The notes under the pieces were generated by a model. That model did no database searches. It saw only the letters and a program-made list of their open reading frames with translations, and had not been told where the DNA came from. Shown piece after piece: positions 1 to 6,010 of a DNA stretch of 6,010 nt. Position 1 is the stretch's first letter; the number at the start of each line of letters is the position of its first letter. Source of the DNA: Bacteroidota bacterium (lineage in GTDB: Bacteria; Bacteroidota; Ignavibacteria; UBA10030); the NCBI GenBank assembly GCA_003519375.1, contig DOWV01000041.1:1932-7941 (forward strand). Reading direction: 5' to 3'. The translations under genes and the position numbers were made by a program.

Positions 1-2346
1 GGCATCCCGCTGCTCTTCCGCGATATCTTCAAGAATGCCTATCTGCCGTACCGCGATCCGGAGACTTTGCGTGCCTTCCTCAAAATCATCGACGAGTTTA
101 ACTACGACCACAGCGAACGGCTCGGCGACGCCTTCGAGTATCTGCTCTCCGTTCTCGGTTCCCAGGGCGATGCCGGACAGTTCCGCACCCCGCGCCACAT
201 CATCGATTTCATGGTTGCGATCATCGATCCGAAGAAGAACGAGACCGTGCGTGACCCGGCCTGCGGCACCGCCGGGTTTCTAATTTCATCCTATAAGCAC
301 ATTCTCAAGGCCAATTCTTCTCCCTCTCCCCTCGCGGGAGAGGGCAGGGGTGAGGGGGCAACACATCGCACCGGCGACCTTCTGACGCCCGACGAAAAGG
401 GCCGCCTCGCGCAGAACTTCGCGGGCTACGACATCTCGCCCGACATGGTGCGCCTGTCGCTGGTGAACCTGTACCTGCACGGCTTCGCCGACCCTCACAT
501 TTATGAGTACGACACGCTGACCAGCCAGGACCGGTGGAGCGAATACTCCGATGTGATCCTCGCCAATCCGCCCTTCATGTCGCCGAAGGGCGGTATCAAG
601 CCTCACAACCGATTCTCGGTTCAGTCCAAGCGCAGCGAAGTGCTGTTCGTGGACTACATGGCCGAGCACCTCACGCCCACTGGCCGCGCCGGCATCATTG
701 TACCCGAGGGCATCATCTTCCAGAGCCAGACCGCTTACAAGCAACTGCGCAAAATGCTGGTGGAGAACTACCTCGTCGCCGTCGTCTCACTTCCGGCTGG
801 TGTGTTCAATCCCTATTCCGGCGTCAAGACATCGATCCTGATCCTCGACAAGTCGCTGGCCAAGAAGACCAACACTATTGCCTTCTTCAAGATCGAAAAC
901 GACGGCTTCGGCCTCGGCGCCCAACGGCGCGAGATTGTCAAGAACGACCTGCCGCAGGCGCAAGCCGAGATCGGCGAGTATCTGAGCCGCCTGCGAGCAG
1001 GGGAATCGGTTGAGGACTTGCAGCCCACGCTCGGTCTCATCGTGAAGAAAGAGAAGATCGCGGTGAATGCAGACTACAACCTGAGCGGGGAGCGGTATCG
1101 GATCGGTGTGGTTACGGCCTCATCGTGGCCGTTCGTTCCGGTCGGAGATGTGTTCCGAAAAGCGGACAGAACAATACTTCCAGAGTCGCTCGATGGTCCG
1201 GTCACTTACCTCGGTCTTGAAAACATCACGCAGAATACAGGCGCGATCGAGGGAAGCGTCGTCACCGATAAACCTGCTGACATCAAGAGCCTGAAGAACG
1301 TCTTTGAGCCGCGCGACATCCTTTACGGAAGGCTACGGCCCAATCTGAACAAGGTATGGCTCGCTGACCGCAAAGGTATCTGCTCAACCGACATTTTCGT
1401 CATCGAGGCCATCGAAGGATCGACAGACCCAGCACTCTATGCCTACCTGTTCCGAAGCGCACGATTTAACGACGCCGTCCTGGGGCAACTCAAAGGCGCG
1501 CAGCTTCCACGCATTGGGTGGTCGTCGTTTGCCGAACTCCAAATCCCTCTCCCGCCGCTGGAGGTCCAGAAGGAGATCGTGGCGGAGATCGAGGGTTACC
1601 AGAAAGTCATCAACGGTGCCCGCGCCATCCTCGACAACTACCGCCCACACATTCCCATCCACCCCGACTGGCCGATTGTTGAGCTTGGAGAAGTCATCCA
1701 AGAAAAGCCGAAGAACGGCTACTCTGGGAAGCCGGTTGACGGCATTACCAACCTCAAAGTTCTGTCGCTTAGCGCAACTACGTCCGGCAAACTCGATCTC
1801 ACCAAATGCAAGTACTTGGATGAGGACATTCCGTACGATTCTCCCTGCCGCTGCAAAAAGGGGGATATCTACTTGCAGCGTGGCAACACCGCTGAATTAG
1901 TCGGCACCGCCGCTCTATTCGATGTCGAGGAAAAGGGTTTCATCTACCCTGATCTAATGATCCGGGTACGGGCAGACGAAGGAAAGATCCTGCCCCAGTA
2001 CCTGTTAGTCGTGCTTCAGAGCGAGCCAGTTCGCGACTATTTGAAGCGGAACGCTGTGGGTACTGCGGGCAGTATGCCGAAAATCAATCAGGGAATTGTC
2101 GAGCGCGTTCCCATCCCCCTCCCGCCCCTCGCCACGCAGCAGGCCATCGTTGCCGAGATCGAAGCTGAACAGGCGCTTGTCGCTGCCAACCGTGAGCTGA
2201 TCGCCCGCTTCGAGAAAAAGATCCAGGCCACCCTCGCCCGCGTCTGGGGTGAGGACAAGCCAGCTCTGGCGGTTATTGGGGAACCGGCAGACACCATGCC
2301 GTCTCTGAAGAAAAAAAGAAAATGTAGCGTAAGTCGAGTACCCTGA
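1..2346 (+). CDS. hsdMS: Type I restriction-modification fused methylase-specificity protein (HsdM-HsdS), 5' truncated by window
   Basis: The reading frame is open from base 1, so the gene starts upstream; the TTG at 67 is not a credible start because HsdM-like sequence (FRDIFKNAYLPYRD) precedes it. Numbering residues from base 67, the N6-adenine methylase part carries the SAM-binding motif DPACGTAGFL (63-72) and the catalytic motif NPPF (167-170). The specificity part has two similar halves: WPFVPVGDVF (354) to IPLPPLEVQKEIVAEIE (493-509), and WPIVELGEVI (535) to IPLPPLATQQAIVAEIE (683-699). Each half is a target-recognition domain followed by a helical spacer, so both half-sites of a bipartite DNA target should be read. 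In separate-subunit systems HsdM and HsdS are two proteins; here they are one chain, a known variant. It should methylate host DNA and, with HsdR, direct restriction. HsdR is not in the window. Oddities: an in-frame palindromic repeat (residues 84-97) and a basic, A-rich-coded C-terminal tail ending KKKRKCSVSRVP. Confidence 0.93.
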   Translation, partial: GIPLLFRDIFKNAYLPYRDPETLRAFLKIIDEFNYDHSERLGDAFEYLLSVLGSQGDAGQFRTPRHIIDFMVAIIDPKKNETVRDPACGTAGFLISSYKHILKANSSPSPLAGEGRGEGATHRTGDLLTPDEKGRLAQNFAGYDISPDMVRLSLVNLYLHGFADPHIYEYDTLTSQDRWSEYSDVILANPPFMSPKGGIKPHNRFSVQSKRSEVLFVDYMAEHLTPTGRAGIIVPEGIIFQSQTAYKQLRKMLVENYLVAVVSLPAGVFNPYSGVKTSILILDKSLAKKTNTIAFFKIENDGFGLGAQRREIVKNDLPQAQAEIGEYLSRLRAGESVEDLQPTLGLIVKKEKIAVNADYNLSGERYRIGVVTASSWPFVPVGDVFRKADRTILPESLDGPVTYLGLENITQNTGAIEGSVVTDKPADIKSLKNVFEPRDILYGRLRPNLNKVWLADRKGICSTDIFVIEAIEGSTDPALYAYLFRSARFNDAVLGQLKGAQLPRIGWSSFAELQIPLPPLEVQKEIVAEIEGYQKVINGARAILDNYRPHIPIHPDWPIVELGEVIQEKPKNGYSGKPVDGITNLKVLSLSATTSGKLDLTKCKYLDEDIPYDSPCRCKKGDIYLQRGNTAELVGTAALFDVEEKGFIYPDLMIRVRADEGKILPQYLLVVLQSEPVRDYLKRNAVGTAGSMPKINQGIVERVPIPLPPLATQQAIVAEIEAEQALVAANRELIARFEKKIQATLARVWGEDKPALAVIGEPADTMPSLKKKRKCSVSRVP
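316..357. repeat. In-frame palindromic repeat element inside hsdM
   Basis: A perfect 9-bp inverted repeat, CCCTCTCCC (322-330) and GGGAGAGGG (336-344) around a 5-base loop CTCGC, is followed by CAGGGGTGAGGGGG. From memory this matches a very abundant dispersed, normally intergenic repeat of Proteobacteria, whose translations read like PSPLAGEGRGEG on one strand and LTPALSREGRG on the other. Both readings are present here. It is translated in frame as SSPSPLAGEGRGEG within the methylase, between motif I and the conserved FAGYDISPDMVRL segment, probably as a surface loop. The exact element ends are uncertain. Confidence 0.75.
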
Positions 2347-2399
2347 GCACGTGTAAGGGTGAAAATATCTAATGCTATATGATTTGATAATAATTACCA
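2347..2399 (+). other. Short AT-rich gap between hsdMS and the TOPRIM gene
   Basis: The 53 bases between the hsdMS stop and the next ATG contain -10-like hexamers (TATATG at 2376-2381, GATAAT at 2386-2391), but no matching -35 at proper spacing. There is no Shine-Dalgarno sequence next to the ATG at 2400; the nearest purine-rich stretch (AAGGGTG, 2355-2361) is about 40 bases away. The gap may hold a separate promoter for the AT-rich gene, but the sequence does not prove it. No terminator hairpin is visible. Confidence 0.25.
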
Positions 2400-4205
2400 A
2401 TGAATAACCTGATATCATTACAGAAATTAATTGAAAAAGAATATTTTATTCTCTGCTCATTTTTGACAACAAGCCAGTTCATATCCTATTGCAAAGACAG
2501 ATCAATTGATACTTCCCGAAAACAACTCGAGCAATTTGAAAAATTAGGAATATTTTTCCCAATTGTCCGTGTAAAGATTCCAAAGATTAAAATTAAAATT
2601 GAATATATTGAGAATCGGACTCGTTACAAAGACCTTGGCATCCTTAAGGAAGGAGAAGAATGGCAAGGGGATGTTAAAGAAGAATATGCACATTTTTGGT
2701 TTGAAAAAAGCTATGCAAACAATTGGTTGAAAGAAGGCATTTTGTGGGACCCTCGTACTCGTGATTTTGAGGAATGGGATAACTTTTACGACGAAGATAA
2801 AAGGGAATTTATAGTCAGTTATTATTCAATTTTTCAATGCTATACGCTTTACAACCTAACAAGGTCAACCAAAATGGAACTCCGTGCTGAATGGTGGTAC
2901 ACTTATTCAGAGGAAGATATTGCGAGGTTAACCGATCAAATATCTGAATGGGCGAAAATTGTGATTGATTCCCACAAGGAAATTGGAATAAGAGGTGAAG
3001 TCTTCCCGATAATCTGCCAAGTATTATCAAATCGTTACTTCCCTGAAACACAAACAGATCGTAGAATTATCAACATTTCAATTTCGAGCTCTTATCATGA
3101 TTGGGACTGGTATGAATATTGTGGAAAATGGAACCCAAATTCTGTTTTAGAAGATATTAACCTTTCCATTGATAACGTAAAAAAAGCCCATGAGTTACTT
3201 TCGATAGATTCCCGGTATGCTGACCCCTTGGCACACTGGTATGGGTTAGTTAATTTTGTGTCCTTGGAGCAAAAAAGAAAATTAAAGGGGAAAGCTTTGC
3301 TTGCCCAATTATTATACTCAATGGAGCATATGATCCGTTTGTTCTATAAAGAGTTGGCCAGTGAAACCTTGTTCCCGCCAGATGAAAATGTTAGTTGGAA
3401 AAATGATAATTTTTATGGCGAAGGTGTCACTGATAACGATTTCCAATACCTTGAGTTTCTAACGAATCAATATCATCTCAATCCAAAACCAAAATTAATA
3501 CTCATTGTAGAGGGCAAGGGCGAAGAAGAACAGTTTCCAAGGCTTTCAGAAGAACTTTTTGGTTATTCTTTTCCAAAACTGGGTATTGAAATTGTTAATA
3601 TTAGTGGCGTCGCAGGATTCACCGGGAGAAAAGGATTTGACCGCTACGGAGCATTAGAGAAATTTATCGATTATTACCATAACAGGCAAACAATTGTATT
3701 TGTTGTTCTTGATAATGAGGGAAGAACGGAAAATATCAAGAACAAACTTATTAATGCTCCGTCAAAATATTACAAAACTCGTTTTGTGACAAAGTCAGAA
3801 TACATTCACCTTTGGGAGCGAAAGACTATCGAATTTGATAACTTCAGCATAGAAGAGATTGCACGTGCTATGTCAAATATTAATAAAGGTAAATACGTTT
3901 TTACCCCTGGAGATATTGAGAATTGTCAACAAGAGTCTAAGAATATAGCAACTGACCATTTAAGCAGACTTTACAAAGAAAAAACTGGATACGATTTGCC
4001 CAAACCAAGATTATTGAAGGCACTGTCTGACAGCATTATAGCAAATGGTAAAAATGAAATTGATTCAAGTGGAGTACCTGTTAGGCCAATCACGAAATTA
4101 ATACATCGAATTATCACGCTCGCTTCTACGAATCATCAACCAACTTGTTTCGAGATATGGAAGAAAAATCAAGACTCAGGTTATTTTGGAGAAATAAAAG
4201 AATAA
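2400..4205 (+). CDS. Unrecognised 601-residue protein with a C-terminal TOPRIM-like nuclease domain
   Basis: The C-terminal third looks like a TOPRIM fold. A hydrophobic strand runs into LILIVEGKGEEE (catalytic-type Glu371-Gly372, with Glu375-377), followed by a strand and glycine loop NISGVAGF (around 400-407), then a strand ending VVLDNEG (Asp438, Glu440). TOPRIM proteins such as OLD-family nucleases and topoisomerases use E plus DxD to bind metal; here the second pair reads D-N-E. A further acidic segment WERKTIEFDNFS (472-483) may belong to the same domain. Residues 1-365 are unassigned: 20-56 (SRKQLEQFEKLGIFFPIV) vaguely recalls a helix-turn-helix, and 95-170 is rich in Trp, Tyr and Phe. 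There is no signal peptide, membrane segment or Walker A ATPase motif, so it is not a full OLD/GajA protein. ATG 2400 is the first start after an in-frame TAA at 2391, but it lacks a Shine-Dalgarno. Composition is far more AT-rich than both neighbours, suggesting transfer. A defence nuclease role is inferred from the fold and location only. Confidence 0.8.
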   Translation: MNNLISLQKLIEKEYFILCSFLTTSQFISYCKDRSIDTSRKQLEQFEKLGIFFPIVRVKIPKIKIKIEYIENRTRYKDLGILKEGEEWQGDVKEEYAHFWFEKSYANNWLKEGILWDPRTRDFEEWDNFYDEDKREFIVSYYSIFQCYTLYNLTRSTKMELRAEWWYTYSEEDIARLTDQISEWAKIVIDSHKEIGIRGEVFPIICQVLSNRYFPETQTDRRIINISISSSYHDWDWYEYCGKWNPNSVLEDINLSIDNVKKAHELLSIDSRYADPLAHWYGLVNFVSLEQKRKLKGKALLAQLLYSMEHMIRLFYKELASETLFPPDENVSWKNDNFYGEGVTDNDFQYLEFLTNQYHLNPKPKLILIVEGKGEEEQFPRLSEELFGYSFPKLGIEIVNISGVAGFTGRKGFDRYGALEKFIDYYHNRQTIVFVVLDNEGRTENIKNKLINAPSKYYKTRFVTKSEYIHLWERKTIEFDNFSIEEIARAMSNINKGKYVFTPGDIENCQQESKNIATDHLSRLYKEKTGYDLPKPRLLKALSDSIIANGKNEIDSSGVPVRPITKLIHRIITLASTNHQPTCFEIWKKNQDSGYFGEIKE

Positions 4206-4214
4206 AACACCAAC

Positions 4215-4289
4215 GTGAGTGCCGAGTTATCAGGACGGATCGTACCACTGCGAAACCAACCGTCCGCGAACGATTGTGAGGGAATCTGA
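4215..4289 (+). other. 24-codon open frame abutting the AlbA_2 start; possible remnant of a former upstream gene
   Basis: A GTG at 4215 opens a frame reading (V)SAELSGRIVPLRNQ... and ending at TGA 4287-4289, directly against the ATG of the next gene. It contains that gene's Shine-Dalgarno. Its composition is GC-rich like the outer genes, not like the AT-rich gene just before it. No ribosome site precedes the GTG, so it is more likely the tail of an operon gene left behind when the AT-rich gene entered, or a chance frame, than an independent peptide gene. Confidence 0.3.
4278..4283 (+). promoter_or_regulatory. Shine-Dalgarno for the AlbA_2/ATPase gene
   Basis: GAGGGA ends 6 bases before ATG 4290 and supports that start. 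The only other in-frame starts nearby lie upstream of the TGA at 4287 and cannot be used. Confidence 0.65.
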
Positions 4290-5897
4290 ATGTCATTACC
4301 GATCAATATCCATGAACTGCTCCGTGGCAAGAGTGTCGAATGGGAGCGACTGGAGTTCAAAGAGGGGTGGAACCCCCTCGGCACGCTGCACACGATCTGC
4401 GCCTTTGCCAACGACTTCCACAATCTTGGCGGCGGCTATATCGTCGTCGGGGTTGGAGAGAAGAGCGGACAGCCGGTTTTGCCCCCCAAAGGGCTTGACC
4501 CCGGCAGCATAGACGCCATCCAGAAGGAGATTCTCAACCTCGGACACAGCGCCATCCAGCCGGATTACCACGCCATCGTCGTGCCCTATGAAATCGATGG
4601 GCGCACCATCCTTGTGATCTGGGCGCCGGGTGGCCAGACCCGCCCGTACAAGGCGAAGCTCAAGCTGGGCAAGAACGATAAAGAGTACGGCTATTTCATC
4701 CGCAAAGGCTCCAGTACCGTCCGGGCCAAAGGATTGGATGAAACCGAACTCCTTTCCCTTGCCGCCACCGTGCCGTTCGACGACCGGATCAACCAGCGCG
4801 CCAAGGTGGACGATCTCTCCCGTGAACTGATGCAGGAATATCTTCAGTATGTCGGCAGCGACTTGGCCAAACAGTCCGCCGGCCTGTCGTTGCTGGAGCT
4901 AGGCCGGCAAATGGGCGTCATCGGAGGGCCGGACGAAGCGCCGTTCCCCCTCAACGTCGGTCTTATGATGTTCAACCCCGAGCCTTACCGGTTTTTCCCG
5001 GCCATGCAAATTGATGTGGTCTGGTTCCCCAAGGAAGGACCGGGCGGCAACAAGTTCTCCGAAAAGATCTTCAAGGGGCCTTTACCGCGGATGACCCATG
5101 ACGCGCTGGATTACATCAAGCGCAACTTCGTCAGCGAAACCGTCATCAAGCATCCGGGGCGCGCGGAGTCCTCCCGCGTCGAGAATATTCCTTACATTGC
5201 CATTGAAGAAGCGGTGGTGAACGCCGTTTACCACCGCGGCTACGATGTCCGGGAGCCGGTGGAAATCCGCATTATGCATGAAGAACTGGTGGTTTTGAGT
5301 TACCCCGGACCGGACCGTTCCGTGCGCCTGGAGCAACTTCGGGCTGGCAAGGCCATGCCCCGACGCTACCGGAATCGGCGCATAGGCGAGTTCCTGAAAG
5401 AGCTGGAATTCACCGAAGGCCGTTCCACCGGAATTCCCAAGATCATTGACGCCATGCAGGCCAACGGCTCGCCTCCCGCCGAATTTGACTTCGACGAAGA
5501 CCATAGCTACTTCATGGTACGCCTGCCGGTGCATCCGGCGGCATTGGAAGTGGCAGAGTCAGAGGTGGGGGAAGCGGCTGATGTGGATACACCGCAAGTC
5601 ACCGGGCAAGTCACCGGGCAAGTTGGCACCAAGTTGGCACTAAGTCGGCACCAAGTCGAAATCCTGAACCAATGCAAGGAAGAGAGGCCCATCGGCGATC
5701 TGATGGAAATAGCCAAACGGACCGACCGTACCAAGTTTCGGAACCAAGTCTTGAACCCTCTTCTCAATGCCGGATTGCTGGAGATGACCATCCCCGACAA
5801 GCCTCGCAGCAGCAAGCAGAAATACCTGCTTACGGAGAAAGGGCATACAGTTCTTGCCTCGCGGGAAGGTAGTGAATCCAGTAATGAAGTGACGTGA
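4290..5897 (+). CDS. AlbA_2 (Schlafen-like) / GHKL ATPase / winged-helix protein
   Basis: Three parts are visible. Residues ~10-150 match the AlbA_2 putative nucleic-acid-binding domain: LEFKEGWN (21-28, with the Glu-x-Lys pair) and GGGYIVVGVGE (47-57). Residues ~295-415 match the HATPase_c_4 type of ATP-binding domain: EEAVVNAVYHRGY (306-318, N-box-like Asn311 and His315-Arg316), YPGP (338-341) and GRSTGIP (377-383). After a repetitive linker (VTGQVTGQVGTK, 437-448), residues ~452-525 resemble the winged-helix tail common to this family, with KQKYLLTEKGH near the end. Such proteins are often annotated as RecG-like or putative DNA-binding transcriptional regulators and frequently sit in type I R-M operons; their biochemical role there is not settled. 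The length is typical. Its stop overlaps the Shine-Dalgarno of the next gene, indicating co-translation. Composition agrees with hsdMS rather than with the preceding AT-rich gene. Confidence 0.9.
   Translation: MSLPINIHELLRGKSVEWERLEFKEGWNPLGTLHTICAFANDFHNLGGGYIVVGVGEKSGQPVLPPKGLDPGSIDAIQKEILNLGHSAIQPDYHAIVVPYEIDGRTILVIWAPGGQTRPYKAKLKLGKNDKEYGYFIRKGSSTVRAKGLDETELLSLAATVPFDDRINQRAKVDDLSRELMQEYLQYVGSDLAKQSAGLSLLELGRQMGVIGGPDEAPFPLNVGLMMFNPEPYRFFPAMQIDVVWFPKEGPGGNKFSEKIFKGPLPRMTHDALDYIKRNFVSETVIKHPGRAESSRVENIPYIAIEEAVVNAVYHRGYDVREPVEIRIMHEELVVLSYPGPDRSVRLEQLRAGKAMPRRYRNRRIGEFLKELEFTEGRSTGIPKIIDAMQANGSPPAEFDFDEDHSYFMVRLPVHPAALEVAESEVGEAADVDTPQVTGQVTGQVGTKLALSRHQVEILNQCKEERPIGDLMEIAKRTDRTKFRNQVLNPLLNAGLLEMTIPDKPRSSKQKYLLTEKGHTVLASREGSESSNEVT
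5595..5652 (+). repeat. Short tandem repeats in the linker of the AlbA_2/ATPase gene
   Basis: Two perfect 12-base copies of CAAGTCACCGGG (5595-5606 and 5607-5618), coding VTGQ-type units, run into three 11-base copies: AAGTTGGCACC (5620-5630), AAGTTGGCACT (5631-5641) and AAGTCGGCACC (5642-5652). Three 11-base units total 33 bases and so keep frame. The tract encodes the flexible linker between the ATPase and winged-helix domains. VT(G/P)Q-like linkers of varying length are a feature I recall from this family. Confidence 0.8.
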
Positions 5898-5901
5898 GGA
5901 G
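5897..5901 (+). promoter_or_regulatory. Shine-Dalgarno for the RhuM-family gene
   Basis: AGGAG lies 6 bases before ATG 5908 and shares its first base with the TGA stop (5895-5897) of the preceding gene. This points to translational coupling within one transcript. Confidence 0.75.
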
Positions 5902-5907
5902 CCGGTC

Positions 5908-6010
5908 ATGAAAAAGGAAAATGAACTCCAAATCCGCAACAGCACCGCCGAGTTCCTGATATTTACCCGGCAGGCGGGCGAAGACGGCATCGAGGTGAGG
6001 GTGGCGGAGG
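5908..6010 (+). CDS. RhuM-family protein, N-terminus only (3' truncated by window)
   Basis: Thirty-four codons are visible, starting MKKENELQIRNSTAEF and continuing LIFTRQAGEDGIEVRVAE. The pattern of a short polar lead, then (E)FLIF...GIEVRV, matches the start of RhuM-family ('virulence RhuM') proteins, which normally continue into a segment like TVWLTQ...MAELF just beyond this window. RhuM proteins are recurrent, poorly understood passengers of restriction-modification and other defence loci, thought to bind DNA. The start is well supported by the AGGAG site. The gene follows the AlbA_2/ATPase gene by only 10 bases, so the two are very likely one operon. The assignment rests on a short stretch. 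Confidence 0.72.
   Translation, partial: MKKENELQIRNSTAEFLIFTRQAGEDGIEVRVAE

Larger units (their letters stand above)
2311..4210. other. AT-rich segment embedded in a GC-richer operon (probable acquired insert)
   Basis: Composition changes abruptly near the end of hsdMS, where an A-rich run starts at 2311, and returns to GC-rich just after 4205. The flanking genes use mostly G/C third positions, while the enclosed gene uses mostly A/T. No transposase, terminal inverted repeats or convincing target duplication was found at the edges, so the mechanism of entry is unknown and the boundaries are approximate. Confidence 0.55.

Noticed and set aside
286..744. Long open frame on the - strand across the methylase
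   Set aside because: It lies antisense to conserved methylase motifs, and its only familiar stretch (LTPALSREGRG) is the reverse reading of the palindromic repeat.
2312..2318. A AAA AAG as a programmed -1 frameshift site
   Set aside because: The heptamer is out of phase with the hsdMS reading frame and no downstream stimulatory hairpin is evident; only simple slippage remains possible.
2359..2382. GTG-started 7-codon leader peptide upstream of the TOPRIM gene
   Set aside because: Too short, with no ribosome site at proper spacing and no attenuator-like structure.
2400..4205. Guest gene as PrrC anticodon nuclease or a full OLD/GajA nuclease
   Set aside because: No Walker A or ABC-type ATPase motifs are present, and the active-site pattern is TOPRIM-like, not PrrC-like.
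2311..4215. AT-rich segment as an insertion sequence
   Set aside because: No transposase, no terminal inverted repeats, and only a 5-base chance match (CGAGT) between the two edges.
4233..4265. Inverted repeat GGACGG/CCGTCC as a terminator
   Set aside because: The stem is only 6 bp with a loop of about 21 bases and no T run follows.
5082..5534. 150-codon open frame on the - strand
   Set aside because: It is antisense to the conserved ATPase region and has no recognisable motifs; it is a by-product of GC-rich codon use.
5595..5652. Repeats as a CRISPR array or iterons
   Set aside because: Units are 11-12 bases with no spacers and lie in frame within a coding linker.

Overview
The window is a stretch of a bacterial defence-type locus with all genes on the + strand. 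Both ends are cut inside genes. The flanking genes are moderately GC-rich. The first gene carries an in-frame copy of a CCCTCTCCC/GGGAGAGGG palindromic repeat of a kind very common in Proteobacteria, so a proteobacterial host is the best guess. The sequence does not support a finer assignment.

Layout: (1) Bases 1-2346 hold the 3' part of a fused type I modification/specificity gene (HsdM-HsdS). It has the methylase motifs DPACGTAGFL and NPPF, followed by two target-recognition domains that each begin with WP(F/I)V and end in a repeated IPLPPL...IVAEIE spacer. (2) Bases 2400-4205 hold a markedly AT-rich gene for a 601-residue protein. Its C-terminal part looks like a TOPRIM nuclease domain (VEGKGEEE ... 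LDNEG). Its N-terminal ~360 residues I do not recognise. (3) Bases 4290-5897 encode a 535-residue AlbA_2 (Schlafen-like) + GHKL-type ATPase + winged-helix protein of a kind often found beside type I R-M genes. (4) From base 5908 to the end of the window is the start of a RhuM-family protein. No endonuclease subunit (HsdR) is seen; if present it should lie outside the window, most likely downstream.

Reading of the whole: the hsdMS - albA_2/ATPase - rhuM arrangement looks like a normal accessory-bearing type I R-M operon of one base composition. The AT-rich TOPRIM gene looks like a later arrival placed between hsdMS and the AlbA_2 gene. Two things support this. The C-terminal tail of HsdMS runs into A-rich sequence. 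A 24-codon open frame (4215-4289) also sits just after the AT-rich gene, returns to GC-rich composition and stops exactly against the AlbA_2 start codon, as the end of a former upstream operon gene would. A TOPRIM nuclease-like guest gene in an R-M operon is the best candidate here for an undescribed defence component, by analogy with anticodon nuclease PrrC carried inside hsd loci. That function is inference only.
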